Shown here piece after piece: positions 8,799-18,069 of a stretch of 64,000 nucleotides of DNA. This stretch comes from Luteitalea sp. TBR-22 (GTDB lineage: Bacteria > Acidobacteriota > Vicinamibacteria > Vicinamibacterales > Vicinamibacteraceae). A program made the position numbers and the translations under genes. Below the pieces are notes generated by a model. The model had not been told where the DNA came from and did no database searches. It worked only from the letters and a program-made list of their open reading frames with translations. Positions within the stretch are counted from its first letter, which is position 1. Every line of letters begins with the position of its first letter. The stretch lies in assembly GCF_016865485.1 (NCBI RefSeq), contig NZ_AP024452.1, positions 5,540,501 to 5,604,500 of the forward strand, given 5' to 3'.

Positions 8799-11468
8799 TC
8801 ACCGCAGTCCGAACCAGTACGACACCTTCACGAGCAGCACGTCGTCGGCAGGCGCCGAGAAGACCCGTCCCGCGTCGTCGCCGAGGTCGAACGCGCCGGT
8901 GACCCCCGTGTCGCGGCGGTTCTGCGTCCACACCACGTACAGGGTGGAGCCGGGACGGAACTCCCAGCGGAAGACGGTGTTGGCGCGCAGCGACCGGACG
9001 TTGAAGTCGGGCTGCGCGATGACGAAGGGCGCCGCCGCCCCCGCGCCGTCGGGATCGATCACCAGTCCCTGCCCGGCCGGCCCCGGCCCGATGGTGCTGC
9101 CGCCGTCCTCGCCGTAGCGGGTGAACGCGAAGGTGCGCGGCGCCGCCACTTCCTTGATCGCGCCGTAGTCCCCGGCCGAGACGAGCGGCTGCAGGAACAC
9201 CTGCAATGACGTGCGCGGCGAGGTCGCCAGGCTCAGGCGCGCGATCATCGACACTTCGGTCTGATCGAGCTCGCCGAACACGTAGCGGCGCCCGTACGTG
9301 TGCGTGGCCAGCGGGTCGTCGACCGTCGCGAGATACTGCGCCGCGACGATGTTGCGTCGGTAGGCGGGCCCGACGCTCAGCGTGACGGCCGGCGCCGGCC
9401 GCACGGCGACGCTCACGCCGCCGGTGAGCGCCGACGCGTCGTACTGCCGCGCCGTGTAGCCGAGGTCGGCGGCGACCACGGCCACCTTGCGGTTGTCGCT
9501 CGCGACGCTGACCTGCGCGCCGACGCTGCCCGGGCGTATCACGGTGGGCCCGCCGCGCGTCAGCTTGTCGTCCCACACCCGGCGCGCGTGTGTCAGGGTG
9601 AGCGAGGTGCGCCAGAAGTTGCGCCACTGGGCGCTCGTCGCGCCCTGCCAGCCATCGCCCTGCAGCTCGGCGCCGTAGTTCCACGTCCACCACTTGGAGA
9701 CCCAGGCGGTGCGCTCGCGCGTCCAGCCCGACGGCACCAGCTTGCGCAGCTGCACCATCGCGTGGCCGCCGGCGCGATCGGTCTGCGTCGAGAAGCCGAG
9801 GTCGTTCACCTCGAGGCCCGGGCTCATCCCCCACACGCCGAAGTTCGCGGTGACGTTGCCGCCCTGCTTGTTCAGGTTCGCCTGGCCGGTCCACCCGGAC
9901 AGGCTGGTGGCCGTCGGGTCCAGCGACACGTGCGGCGCGTCGGGACGCTGGTAGTACCGCTGCTCGGCCCGCTGCAGGCGGGTGATCGCCGGCTGGGTGC
10001 CCTCGACACGACTGCCTGCGAGACCGCCGTGCAGCACCCAGCGACGGGAGGCATCGAGGTACCAGTGCCCGTCGACGCCGAGCATGTGCGCCCGGGAGGT
10101 GAGCGCGTTCTCCAGTTGCGGCTCGCGGCCCTCGCGGATCACCGACGTGCCGAGCAGGCCGATGCCGCCGCGCGCGCCGAGTTCGCGCTGCGCCCGCAGC
10201 ACCGCGTAGTTGGTGAGCGGCTCGACGTCGCGCGTCGTGGTGCCCAGCCCCGTCGACAGCCGCGCCTGTTCCCGTCCGGTCACCGCCTCGAGCGCCCCGA
10301 CCGTCCAGCCGTGACGCGTCCGCCCGACCAGCTTGGCCGCGCCGAGGATCGTCGTGGTCGCCGGCGCGTCCAGGTAGGGGCTGGCATACCGCCCCTGGGG
10401 CGCGCGGCCGATGCGGCGGCTGTAGAACAGCGTCGGCTCCGGACGGAAGAAGCCCCAGTACTCGCTGGCGCCGCTCCGGCCGAAGTTGCCGAACACCTTC
10501 GCGCCTTCGGTGAAGAACGGACGACGCTCCTCGAAGAACACCTCGAACTGCGTGAGGTTCACCACCGCGGGATCGACCTCGACCTGCCCGAAGTCCGGGT
10601 TGAACGTGGCATCCAGCGTGAGGTTGCTCGTCACGCCGTACTTGAGGTCCATGCCGGTGGCCGCGAAGCCGCGCACGCCGTCGTTGAAGGGATTGCCCGC
10701 CAGCGGCGGCTCGATGAACTCCGCGCGCGTTGTCGCGTACGGCATCAGCTCCAGCGTGCCGGGTGGCTCGATGCCGACGATGTCGGCCAGGTGCGCCATG
10801 CGCGAGGCCAGGCCGGGCTCGTTCTTGCCCACCAGCTGCAGCCAGTCCGACTCGTTGCGGCGCTGGATGACGCGCTGCACGTTGATGCCCCACGTGGCGC
10901 GATCGCTGGCCGTGAAGCGCAGCTGCGACAGCGGGATCCGCATCTCGACCGCCCAGCCCCGCTCGTCCAGGGTCACCGCCGAGGCCCACACCGCGTCCCA
11001 GGTCGGGTCGAGGAACTGGTCGTTGTAGATGAGCGCGTCACGCTGGACGCCGGCCGCCGACACGCCGAACTGCGCGCCCGTGAGGTGGTCGTGGTGCGCG
11101 TCGAGGTAGACGATGAAGGCGTCGGCCTCGACGGCGACGTCGCGCCGCGAGAGCTGGCGGACGATGGCGCCCGGCTGGCGGTCGTGCAGGCGAGCCGCGA
11201 CGTAGAGCGCGTGCTCGTCGTAGCCGACCCGCACCTCGGTGTCCTCGGAGGCCGGGTCGCCCTGCACGGGGTCGCGTTGCAGGAAACCGCCGGCCGGCTC
11301 GACCTGCCGCCACGCCTCATCGTCGAGGCGGCCGTCGATGACGGGGGGCGAAGGAAACCGGGCTGCGTGGAGCTCGCGGGTCTGCGCCTGGGCCAGCACG
11401 GAAGGCACGGCGCCGGCGGACGCCCAGGACAACAGGAAGGTCAGGGCGACACGCGCACGCGATCCCAC
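8799..11468 (-). CDS. DUF5916 outer-membrane beta-barrel protein with CBM9-like N-terminal domain
   Basis: An 889-residue exported protein. A signal peptide (about residues 1-26) is followed by a CBM9-like carbohydrate-binding fold (about 30-230, with PPVIDGRLDDEAW, VRVGYDEHALYVAARLHD and MRIPLSQLRF). A long DUF5916 region rich in alternating beta strands follows, with the conserved stretches VVNLTQFEVFFEERRPFF and LYVVWTQNRRDTG, and the protein ends in WFGLR, an aromatic/basic end typical of outer-membrane barrels. The start is GTG 11468, right before the signal sequence. Such proteins are abundant in Bacteroidota and Acidobacteriota near peptidases and TonB receptors; the exact role is unknown. 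It is divergent from the DUF1549/DUF1553 gene. Confidence 0.9.
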   Translation of the reverse strand: MGSRARVALTFLLSWASAGAVPSVLAQAQTRELHAARFPSPPVIDGRLDDEAWRQVEPAGGFLQRDPVQGDPASEDTEVRVGYDEHALYVAARLHDRQPGAIVRQLSRRDVAVEADAFIVYLDAHHDHLTGAQFGVSAAGVQRDALIYNDQFLDPTWDAVWASAVTLDERGWAVEMRIPLSQLRFTASDRATWGINVQRVIQRRNESDWLQLVGKNEPGLASRMAHLADIVGIEPPGTLELMPYATTRAEFIEPPLAGNPFNDGVRGFAATGMDLKYGVTSNLTLDATFNPDFGQVEVDPAVVNLTQFEVFFEERRPFFTEGAKVFGNFGRSGASEYWGFFRPEPTLFYSRRIGRAPQGRYASPYLDAPATTTILGAAKLVGRTRHGWTVGALEAVTGREQARLSTGLGTTTRDVEPLTNYAVLRAQRELGARGGIGLLGTSVIREGREPQLENALTSRAHMLGVDGHWYLDASRRWVLHGGLAGSRVEGTQPAITRLQRAEQRYYQRPDAPHVSLDPTATSLSGWTGQANLNKQGGNVTANFGVWGMSPGLEVNDLGFSTQTDRAGGHAMVQLRKLVPSGWTRERTAWVSKWWTWNYGAELQGDGWQGATSAQWRNFWRTSLTLTHARRVWDDKLTRGGPTVIRPGSVGAQVSVASDNRKVAVVAADLGYTARQYDASALTGGVSVAVRPAPAVTLSVGPAYRRNIVAAQYLATVDDPLATHTYGRRYVFGELDQTEVSMIARLSLATSPRTSLQVFLQPLVSAGDYGAIKEVAAPRTFAFTRYGEDGGSTIGPGPAGQGLVIDPDGAGAAAPFVIAQPDFNVRSLRANTVFRWEFRPGSTLYVVWTQNRRDTGVTGAFDLGDDAGRVFSAPADDVLLVKVSYWFGLR

Positions 11469-11512
11469 GGGGCGGCATTGTACGCGGGCCGGAACCCGTT
11501 CCCTGGCGGTCG

Positions 11513-11583
11513 GCCTTCGGCGTTCGACGTTCCCGCGTGCGGCGTGCGGCGTTCAAGAGCCGCGGCGGGTTCGGCGTTCGAGA
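11513..11583. repeat. Degenerate heptad region (CGGCGTT / CGGCGTG units)
   Basis: In the divergent 11469-11645 gap, units such as CGGCGTT, CGACGTT, CGGCGTG and CGGCGTT recur at 7-bp steps with some interruptions. This is the most degraded array in the window. Confidence 0.55.
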
Positions 11584-11588
11584 GATCA

Positions 11589-11617
11589 TTGCGCCGCCCG
11601 GACGCATCGCATAGGCT
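11589..11617 (+). promoter_or_regulatory. Candidate sigma-70-type promoter of the PSCyt/DUF1501 operon
   Basis: TTGCGC (11589-11594), a 17-bp spacer and TAGGCT (11612-11617), 28 bp before the ATG at 11646. The TAGGCT/TAGACT hexamer also precedes four other plus-strand genes in this window at similar distances. Confidence 0.45.
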
Positions 11618-11645
11618 GGACCTGTTCCTGGAGTGCGTCTCGCCG

Positions 11646-14600
11646 ATGGCCCCTGAGCCTTGCCCCGTCGTCGCGGGCCCGCTGCGCGTGGCGCGGCGCC
11701 CGGCGGCCCTGCTTTTCCTCGCCGCCGTCCTGGCCGGCGGCCTCGCGTGCCGCCCGGCGGCGCCACGGGTGGCCGGCGTGCCCGATCAGGTCGACTTCAA
11801 CTTCCACGTCCGGCCGATCCTGTCCGACAAGTGCTTCGCCTGCCACGGTCCCGACGACCGGGCCCGCAAGGGCGGTCTGAGCCTGCACACCAGGGAGGGC
11901 GCGTTCGCGACCCTGGCCGACGGCCGTCGCGCCGTCGTGCCTGGCAGCACGCGCAAGAGCGAGCTGGTGCGCCGCATCCTGAGCACGGATCCGGCGGTGA
12001 TGATGCCGGTGCCAGACTCGCACCTGTCGCTGACCGACGTCGAGAAGGCGACCCTCGTCCGCTGGATCGAGCAGGGGGCCACCTGGACGCCGCACTGGGC
12101 GTTCGTGGCGCCGAAGACGCCGGCGATTCCCACCGGCGCCGACCTGAAGTCGCCCGCCAATCCCATCGATGCCTTCGTGCGCGCCGGGCTGCGCGGCACC
12201 GGCCTCGCGCCGTCGCCGGAGGCCCCGAAGGAAACGCTGATCCGCCGCGTGTCGATCGACCTCACCGGCCTGCCCCCGACGGTGGCGGAGGTGGACGCCT
12301 TCCTTGCCGACACGAGTCCCGACGCCTACGAGAAGGTGGTCGATCGACTGCTCGCCTCGCCCGCCTTCGGTGAGCGCATGGCGGCCGATTGGCTCGACGT
12401 GGCGCGCTACGCCGACTCGCACGGCTACCAGGACGACGGGATGCGGCAGATGCATCCATGGCGCGACTGGGTGATCAAGGCGTTCAACCGGAACATGCCG
12501 GTGGACGAGTTCATCACCTGGCAGCTGGCCGGCGACCTGCTCCCGAACGCCACGGTGGAGCAACGCCTGGCCACCGCCTTCAACCGCAACCACATGCAGT
12601 CGCAGGAAGGCGGCATCGTCTCGGAGGAGTACCGGACCGAGTACGTCGCCGACCGCGTGAACACGTTCGGGTCGGCGTTCCTCGGGCTGACGCTGCAATG
12701 CGCGCGGTGCCACGACCACAAGTACGACCCGGTGCTGCAGCAGGACTACTTCAAGCTCTTCGCCTTCTTCAACAACGTCAACGAGACGGGCCAGATCCCG
12801 TACTCGGGGATGCCGAGCCCGACGGTCACGGTGAGCACGCCGGAGGCCGACGCCGAGCTCGCCGCGCTGCGGGCCGCCATCGGCCCGCTCGAGCAGGCGA
12901 CGCGCGTCGACAGGCTGGCCACCGGCCCGGCGTTCGAGGCGTGGCTGGCCAGGGCCGAGCAGGCCGCCGCGCCCGTGTCGCTGCCGCGCGCCATCGTGCA
13001 CCTGCCGCTCGACGCCATGAAGGACTACACCTTCGCCAACCTCGCCACGCCGCAGCGCAAGGGCACGGTGGGCAGCGAGGAGGAGCGCAAGAAGAAGACG
13101 GCGCGCGCGCCCGAGGTGGTGCCCGGCCGGGTCGGCAGCGCGGTGCGGCTGGTCGGCGACAGCCAGATCGACCTCGGTGGCCGCGACGAGAAGTTCGGCT
13201 TCTTCGAGCGCAACGAGCCGTTCTCGTTCGCGCTGTGGTTGCGCCGCGACAAGGACAAGGTCGGCGGCCCGATCGTCACGCGGTCGGGCGCGGTGATGAA
13301 CGGCCACCGCGGCTACGAGCTGATCCTGCGGCCCGACGGCACCCTGACGGCCGGCCTGCACCACGTGGCGCCCGACAACTCGCTCGAGCTCGAGACGCTC
13401 GATCCGTTCAAGGTCGGCACCTGGTACCACGTGGCGGTCACCTACGACGGCTCGAGTCGCGGCCCCGGGCTGCGCCTCTACATCGACGGCGCGCCGGCCC
13501 GCACGCGCCTGATGACCGACAACCTGGCGCGCAGCATCATCAGCGAGCCGCTGGGCGACTGGGGCGGGATCTCCGCGATCAGGCTCGGCCGTCGGGGCGA
13601 CGAGAACCTCGCCGACACGTCGATCGACGAGTTCATGGTGTTCCCGACGCAGCTCACGGCTCCCGAGGTTGCGACGCTGGCGACGCGCGGGGCCGATGGC
13701 GCAGGTGTAGGCGTCGGCCTTGGCCGACGCGCGTTCACTCGTGACGAGCTGGCCGAGCACTGGGTGCTCCGGGTGGCGAAGGCCGGCGAGCGCGAGCGTG
13801 CCCAGCTGCGCGCGCTGCGCGGCAAGGAGAACGCCATCATCACGAAGCTCCCCCAGGTGATGGTGATGCGCGACCTGCCTGCCGAGCGGGCGCGGCCGAC
13901 CTTCGTCCTCGCGCGCGGCGCCTACGACGCGCCGACGACCAGGGTCGAGGCCGACACGCCGGCGATGCTGCCGCGGTTCGACAAGGGGCTGCCGCGCAAC
14001 CGTCTCGGCCTGGCGCGCTGGCTCGTGTCGAAGGAGAACCCGCTGGCGACGCGCGTCCTCGTGAACCGTTACTGGGCGCTGCTGTTCGGCACCGGCCTGG
14101 TTGCGACCCCCGAGGACTTCGGCAACCAGGGCAAGCTGCCGACGCACCCGCAGCTGCTCGACTACCTGGCCGTGTCGTTCCGCGAGAGCGGCTGGAACCT
14201 CAAGGCCCTGTTGCGCCGGATCGTGACGTCGCAGACCTACCGCCAGTCGTCGGCGGCGACGCCGCAGGCCCTCGAGATCGACCCCGCGAACGAGAAGCTG
14301 GCGCGTGGGCCCGGCTACCGCCTGTCGGCCGAGCAGATCCGCGACAATGCGCTGGCGGCCAGCGGCCTGCTCGTGCGCACGATCGGCGGCCCCAGCGTGT
14401 ACCCGTACCAGCCGCCGGGCCTGTGGGAGGAACTGGCGACGCGCAATGCGACGACCTACGCGCAAGGCAAGGGCGACGACCTCCACCGCCGGAGCCTCTA
14501 CACGGTGTGGAAGCGCTCGACGCCGCCGCCATCGGCCATCAGCTTCGACGCGTCGGAGCGGCTGCTCTGCACGGTGAGGCGCCAGCGGACGAGCACGCCC

Positions 14601-14942
14601 CTGCAGGCGCTGGTGCTGCTCAACGACGTGCAGTACGTCGAGGCGGCACGGGTACTCGCCGAGCGGGTGTTGCTCGAGGGCGGCGACACGCCGGAGGCGC
14701 GGATCACGCTGGCCTGGCGCCTGCTCACCAGCCGGGCGCCGCGGCCGTCGGAGGTCGCCACGGTGCGCGCGTTGCACGACCGGGAACGGGCCCGGTTCGC
14801 CGGCAATCCCAAGGCGGCCCGGACGCTCGCGACCAGCGGCGAACACCCCCCGGCGCGGACGCTCGATCCCGTCGAGGTCGCGACGTGGACGGTGGTGGCC
14901 AGCACGATCATGAACACGGACGAAGCGGTGAACAAGCGATGA
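11646..14942 (+). CDS. PSCyt1-DUF1549-LamG-DUF1553 cytochrome protein
   Basis: A 1098-residue planctomycete/acidobacteria-type protein. After a signal or lipoprotein-like N-terminus (GGLAC near residue 38) come a PSCyt1 cytochrome c domain with a haem site CFACHGPD (about residues 50-115), a DUF1549/PSCyt2 domain (about 170-380, with CARCHDHKYDPV), a LamG/concanavalin-like jelly roll (about 440-680), and DUF1553/PSD1 (about 790-1060, with NRYWALLFGTGLV and RLSAEQIRDNALA). The true start is ATG 11646; the open frame extends back to 9300 across the antisense DUF5916 gene. The stop overlaps the DUF1501 start by 4 bp. In Planctomycetes this gene pair is linked to degradation of complex polysaccharides; the electron donor is unknown. 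A REP-like palindrome lies in the coding sequence at 13706-13730. Confidence 0.92.
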   Translation: MAPEPCPVVAGPLRVARRPAALLFLAAVLAGGLACRPAAPRVAGVPDQVDFNFHVRPILSDKCFACHGPDDRARKGGLSLHTREGAFATLADGRRAVVPGSTRKSELVRRILSTDPAVMMPVPDSHLSLTDVEKATLVRWIEQGATWTPHWAFVAPKTPAIPTGADLKSPANPIDAFVRAGLRGTGLAPSPEAPKETLIRRVSIDLTGLPPTVAEVDAFLADTSPDAYEKVVDRLLASPAFGERMAADWLDVARYADSHGYQDDGMRQMHPWRDWVIKAFNRNMPVDEFITWQLAGDLLPNATVEQRLATAFNRNHMQSQEGGIVSEEYRTEYVADRVNTFGSAFLGLTLQCARCHDHKYDPVLQQDYFKLFAFFNNVNETGQIPYSGMPSPTVTVSTPEADAELAALRAAIGPLEQATRVDRLATGPAFEAWLARAEQAAAPVSLPRAIVHLPLDAMKDYTFANLATPQRKGTVGSEEERKKKTARAPEVVPGRVGSAVRLVGDSQIDLGGRDEKFGFFERNEPFSFALWLRRDKDKVGGPIVTRSGAVMNGHRGYELILRPDGTLTAGLHHVAPDNSLELETLDPFKVGTWYHVAVTYDGSSRGPGLRLYIDGAPARTRLMTDNLARSIISEPLGDWGGISAIRLGRRGDENLADTSIDEFMVFPTQLTAPEVATLATRGADGAGVGVGLGRRAFTRDELAEHWVLRVAKAGERERAQLRALRGKENAIITKLPQVMVMRDLPAERARPTFVLARGAYDAPTTRVEADTPAMLPRFDKGLPRNRLGLARWLVSKENPLATRVLVNRYWALLFGTGLVATPEDFGNQGKLPTHPQLLDYLAVSFRESGWNLKALLRRIVTSQTYRQSSAATPQALEIDPANEKLARGPGYRLSAEQIRDNALAASGLLVRTIGGPSVYPYQPPGLWEELATRNATTYAQGKGDDLHRRSLYTVWKRSTPPPSAISFDASERLLCTVRRQRTSTPLQALVLLNDVQYVEAARVLAERVLLEGGDTPEARITLAWRLLTSRAPRPSEVATVRALHDRERARFAGNPKAARTLATSGEHPPARTLDPVEVATWTVVASTIMNTDEAVNKR
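13706..13730. repeat. REP-like palindrome inside the DUF1549/DUF1553 coding sequence
   Basis: TGTAG followed by GCGTCGGCC, TT, GGCCGACGC: 9-bp perfect arms identical in style to the intergenic elements at 50558-50625 and 57002-57026. It is translated as a glycine/valine-rich stretch (GVGVGLGRR) in the linker after the LamG domain. Confidence 0.75.
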
Positions 14943-16423
14943 AGGCCCTCGAGGATCTGAAGTTCAACGCGACGCGGCGACACTTCCTGTCGGCGGCCAG
15001 CCTGGGGATCGGCTCGGTCGCCCTCGGGTCGCTGCTCGACCCCTCGCGACTCTTCGGCGGCCCCTCGCCGACCCAGGCGCCGTTGGTGCCGGGGGCCGCG
15101 CCGGCCGGTGGGCCGGTGCTGCCGGCCACGCACCTGGTGCCGCGCGCCAAGCGCGTGATCTACCTGTTCCAGAGCGGTGGCCCCTCGCAGCTCGATCTCT
15201 TCGACGACAAGCCGCTGCTGCGGACCATGAACGGCGAGGAGCTGCCCGCGTCGGTGCGCATGGGCCAGCGCCTCACCGGCATGACCGCCCACCAGAAGCA
15301 GTTCCCGCTGGCCGGGTCGCACTTCACCTTCGCCCGCCACGGCCAGAGCGGCGCGATGGTGAGCGAGCTGATGCCGCACACCGCCGCCATCGCCGACAAG
15401 CTGTGCTTCGTCAAGTCGATGCACACCGAGGCGATCAACCACGACCCGGCGGTGACCTTCGTGCAGACCGGCACGCAGCAGGCCGGGCGGCCGTCGATCG
15501 GCTCGTGGCTGTCCTACGGGCTCGGATCGGACAACGCCAACCTGCCGGCATTCATCGTGTTGCTGTCGCGGGCGCGGGAGGGCGACCAGCCGCTGTACTC
15601 GCGGCTCTGGGGCAGCGGCTTCCTGCCCTCGCAGCACCAGGGCGTGCAGTTCCGGCGCGGCAAGGATCCCGTGCTGTACCTCGGCGACCCCGACGGCGTG
15701 AGCGCCGAGACGCGCCGCAGCATGCTCGATGCCTTCCGCGCGCTCGAGGAGGAACAGCACGCGCGGGTGCTCGATCCCGAGATCAACGCCCGCATCGCGC
15801 AGTACGAGATGGCCTACCGCATGCAGACGTCGGTGCCGGAGGTGATGGACTTCGCCGACGAACCCGACAGCGTGCTGAAGATGTACGGGCCCGACGTGAA
15901 GACGCCGGGGACGTTCGCGGCCAACTGCCTGCTGGCCCGCCGCCTCGCCGAGCGCGACGTGCGCTTCATCCAGCTCTATCACCAGGGCTGGGACCAGCAC
16001 GGCAACCTTCCCAAGGACATCCGGATCATGACCCAGTCGGTCGACCAGGCGTCGGCCGCGCTCGTCAAGGATCTCGAGCAGCGCGGATTGCTCGAGGACA
16101 CGCTGGTCATCTGGGGCGGCGAGTTCGGCCGCACGAACTACTCGCAGGGCAAGCTGACCAGGGACAACTACGGCCGCGATCACCACCCGCGCTCGTTCAC
16201 CATCTGGATGGCCGGCGGTGGCGTCAAGGCGGGCCTCACCTACGGCGAGACCGACGAGTTCGGCTACAACGTGGTGCGCGACCCGGTGCACGTCCACGAC
16301 TTCCAGGCCACGCTGATGTACCTGCTCGGCATCGAGCACGAGCGGCTCACGTTCAAGCACCAGGGCCGCCGCTACCGCCTCACCGACGTGCATGGGCACG
16401 TGGTGAAGGCCCTCCTGGCGTAA
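14939..16423 (+). CDS. DUF1501 domain-containing Tat-exported protein
   Basis: A 494-residue DUF1501 protein of the alkaline-phosphatase/sulfatase-like superfamily. The N-terminus has a twin-arginine motif (TRRHFLSAASLGIGS). The family signatures KRVIYLFQSGGPSQLDLFDDKP, LVIWGGEFGRTNYSQG, DHHPRSFTIWMAGGG and DEFGYNVVRDPVHVHDFQATLM span residues 65-480, and the conserved Asp/His residues are present. The start ATG overlaps the upstream stop (ATGA), so it is translationally coupled to the DUF1549/DUF1553 cytochrome gene, its usual partner. The reaction is unproven in this family; a role in exported polysaccharide or sulfated-substrate processing is inferred from Planctomycetes. Confidence 0.93.
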   Translation: MKALEDLKFNATRRHFLSAASLGIGSVALGSLLDPSRLFGGPSPTQAPLVPGAAPAGGPVLPATHLVPRAKRVIYLFQSGGPSQLDLFDDKPLLRTMNGEELPASVRMGQRLTGMTAHQKQFPLAGSHFTFARHGQSGAMVSELMPHTAAIADKLCFVKSMHTEAINHDPAVTFVQTGTQQAGRPSIGSWLSYGLGSDNANLPAFIVLLSRAREGDQPLYSRLWGSGFLPSQHQGVQFRRGKDPVLYLGDPDGVSAETRRSMLDAFRALEEEQHARVLDPEINARIAQYEMAYRMQTSVPEVMDFADEPDSVLKMYGPDVKTPGTFAANCLLARRLAERDVRFIQLYHQGWDQHGNLPKDIRIMTQSVDQASAALVKDLEQRGLLEDTLVIWGGEFGRTNYSQGKLTRDNYGRDHHPRSFTIWMAGGGVKAGLTYGETDEFGYNVVRDPVHVHDFQATLMYLLGIEHERLTFKHQGRRYRLTDVHGHVVKALLA

Positions 16424-16427
16424 GCGC

Positions 16428-17978
16428 GTGCTATCACGATTCCCTCGCGCCCGCTGGGTGGCGTCCGGCGAGCTGCTGCTGGCCGCGGTCGTGCTGGCGG
16501 TCGGTGTCCTCGGCCTGCGGAGCGCCGGCGGCGACCTGCAGGTGTTCGTCGGGCGGTTCCACCCGCTCATCGTCCACCTCCCGATCGGCGTCCTCCTGCT
16601 GGCCGGGATCGTCGAGGCGCTGTCGCGCACGCGTCGCTTCGCTGGCGCCGGCCTCGAGCGCCTCCTGCTGGTCATCGTCGGCATCGGCGCCCTGACCACG
16701 ATCGCCGCCATCCTCACCGGCCTGCTGCTCTCCTCGTCTGGCGAGTACGACGCCGCGCTGGTGGCACGGCACCAGCAATGGGGCCTGCTGCTCGGCCTGA
16801 CGGCACTCCTCGCGACCGTCGGCGCGTGGTGGCGCATCGGCGCTGCGGCGCGTGCACCGCACACGCTGTACGCCGCGTCGCTGGTCGGCGCGCTGGTGCT
16901 GGTGACGGTCACCGGGCACTACGGCGGCTCGCTCACCCACGGCGAGACCTACCTCACCGAGCACCTGCCGTTCCGTGCGCGTCAGGACGACGCTGCGCGA
17001 GGCGCCGTGGACCTGAGCACCACGAAGGTGTTCGCGACGCTGGTCGCGCCGACGATCGAGGCACGCTGCGTCGGCTGCCATGGTCCGGCGCGCCAGTCGG
17101 GCAAGCTGCGCCTCGACTCGCCGGAGGCCATCAGGAAGGGCGGCGAGTCGGGCGCCGCGGTCACACCGGGCAGCGCCGCCGGCAGCCTGATCGTGCGTCG
17201 CATCTTCCTGCCGACGTCGGACGCCAAGGTCATGCCGCCGAAGGGGCACCCGACGCCGTCGCATGCCGACGTCGCCCTGCTGCGCTGGTGGATCGATCAG
17301 GGCGCCTCCTTCGACCAGGTGCTGGCCGACGCCACCGTCACCCCCGACGTGGAGCCGGCCATCGCCGCCCGCCTCGGTCCGGTGGACTTCGCGGCGCCGG
17401 CGATCCTCTCCGTCCGTGTCCAGCCAGGCGATCCGAAGGCGATCGCGGCAGCGCGGGCCCTGAAGCTGCGCGTGGAGCCGCTGCGCGACGACTCGTCGTT
17501 GCTGGTCATCAAGGCGCCACCCGCCGCGCGTGGGTTCGACGACGCGGCGCTGAAGACGCTGGAACCGCTGGCGACGCAGATCGCGTGGCTCGATCTCGGG
17601 GGCACGCAGGTCACCGACGCGGGCCTCTCCGTCCTGCTGCCGCGCCTCGTGAACCTCTGGCGCCTGTCGCTCGATCGCACGGCCATCACCGACCGCGCGC
17701 TGCTCCCGCTGGAGAAGTTGCCGCGCCTCGAGACGGTGAACGTGTACGCGACGCAGGTCACCGACGCGGGGCTCAAGCCCTTGGAGAAGCTGCCGCGCCT
17801 GCGCGCCGTGTATGCCTGGCAGACGCAAGTGACCTCCGCGGGTGCCGAGTCGCTGAAGGCCGCCGCCAGGAAGGTCCAGGTCAACGTCGGCGCCCCGCCG
17901 GAGCCCGAGCCGCTGATGACCGCCGAGGGGGATGGCGGCAAGGCCGGCGGGGGGGCCGTGAAGAAGGCCGCCCGCTAG
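16428..17978 (+). CDS. DUF2231 membrane / cytochrome c / leucine-rich repeat protein
   Basis: A 516-residue three-part protein. The N-terminal DUF2231 domain has four to five membrane helices and the conserved FHPLIVHLPIG start (about residues 10-185). A PSCyt1-like cytochrome domain follows with haem site CVGCHGPA (about 195-300). The C-terminus contains three short leucine-rich repeats (GTQVTDAGL, RTAITDRAL, ATQVTDAGL; about 385-490). The start is GTG 16428, four bases after the DUF1501 stop, so this is the third gene of the operon. The N-terminal domain probably anchors the haem domain in the membrane, offering an electron-transfer route for the exported cytochrome encoded upstream. That function is inference. 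Confidence 0.9.
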   Translation: MLSRFPRARWVASGELLLAAVVLAVGVLGLRSAGGDLQVFVGRFHPLIVHLPIGVLLLAGIVEALSRTRRFAGAGLERLLLVIVGIGALTTIAAILTGLLLSSSGEYDAALVARHQQWGLLLGLTALLATVGAWWRIGAAARAPHTLYAASLVGALVLVTVTGHYGGSLTHGETYLTEHLPFRARQDDAARGAVDLSTTKVFATLVAPTIEARCVGCHGPARQSGKLRLDSPEAIRKGGESGAAVTPGSAAGSLIVRRIFLPTSDAKVMPPKGHPTPSHADVALLRWWIDQGASFDQVLADATVTPDVEPAIAARLGPVDFAAPAILSVRVQPGDPKAIAAARALKLRVEPLRDDSSLLVIKAPPAARGFDDAALKTLEPLATQIAWLDLGGTQVTDAGLSVLLPRLVNLWRLSLDRTAITDRALLPLEKLPRLETVNVYATQVTDAGLKPLEKLPRLRAVYAWQTQVTSAGAESLKAAARKVQVNVGAPPEPEPLMTAEGDGGKAGGGAVKKAAR

Positions 17979-17998
17979 TAAGGAAATACCTCCCGACA

Positions 17999-18023
17999 GC
18001 TGAGCTTTGGGCGTAGGCTGTGG
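17999..18023 (+). promoter_or_regulatory. Conserved upstream element of the first SBP-kinase paralog
   Basis: Twenty-five bases beginning GCTGAGCT and containing GCGTAGGCTG match 22140-22164, upstream of the second paralog, at 21 of 25 positions. The element includes a TAGGCT -10-like hexamer (18014-18019) and lies 46-70 bp before the ATG. It is either a shared promoter or a shared operator. Confidence 0.5.
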
Positions 18024-18069
18024 CTGACGGCTCGGGCGGGTCGGACTCCCTGCCACGCGCCCGGGTCCG

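Noticed and set aside
9300-11645. N-terminal 782 codons of a 1880-codon frame ending at 14942
   Set aside because: Runs antisense through the DUF5916 gene; the signal peptide and haem domain begin after ATG 11646.
11586-14846. 1086-codon frame antisense to the DUF1549/DUF1553 gene
   Set aside because: Shadow frame; the opposite strand holds CxxCH haem sites and conserved domains.
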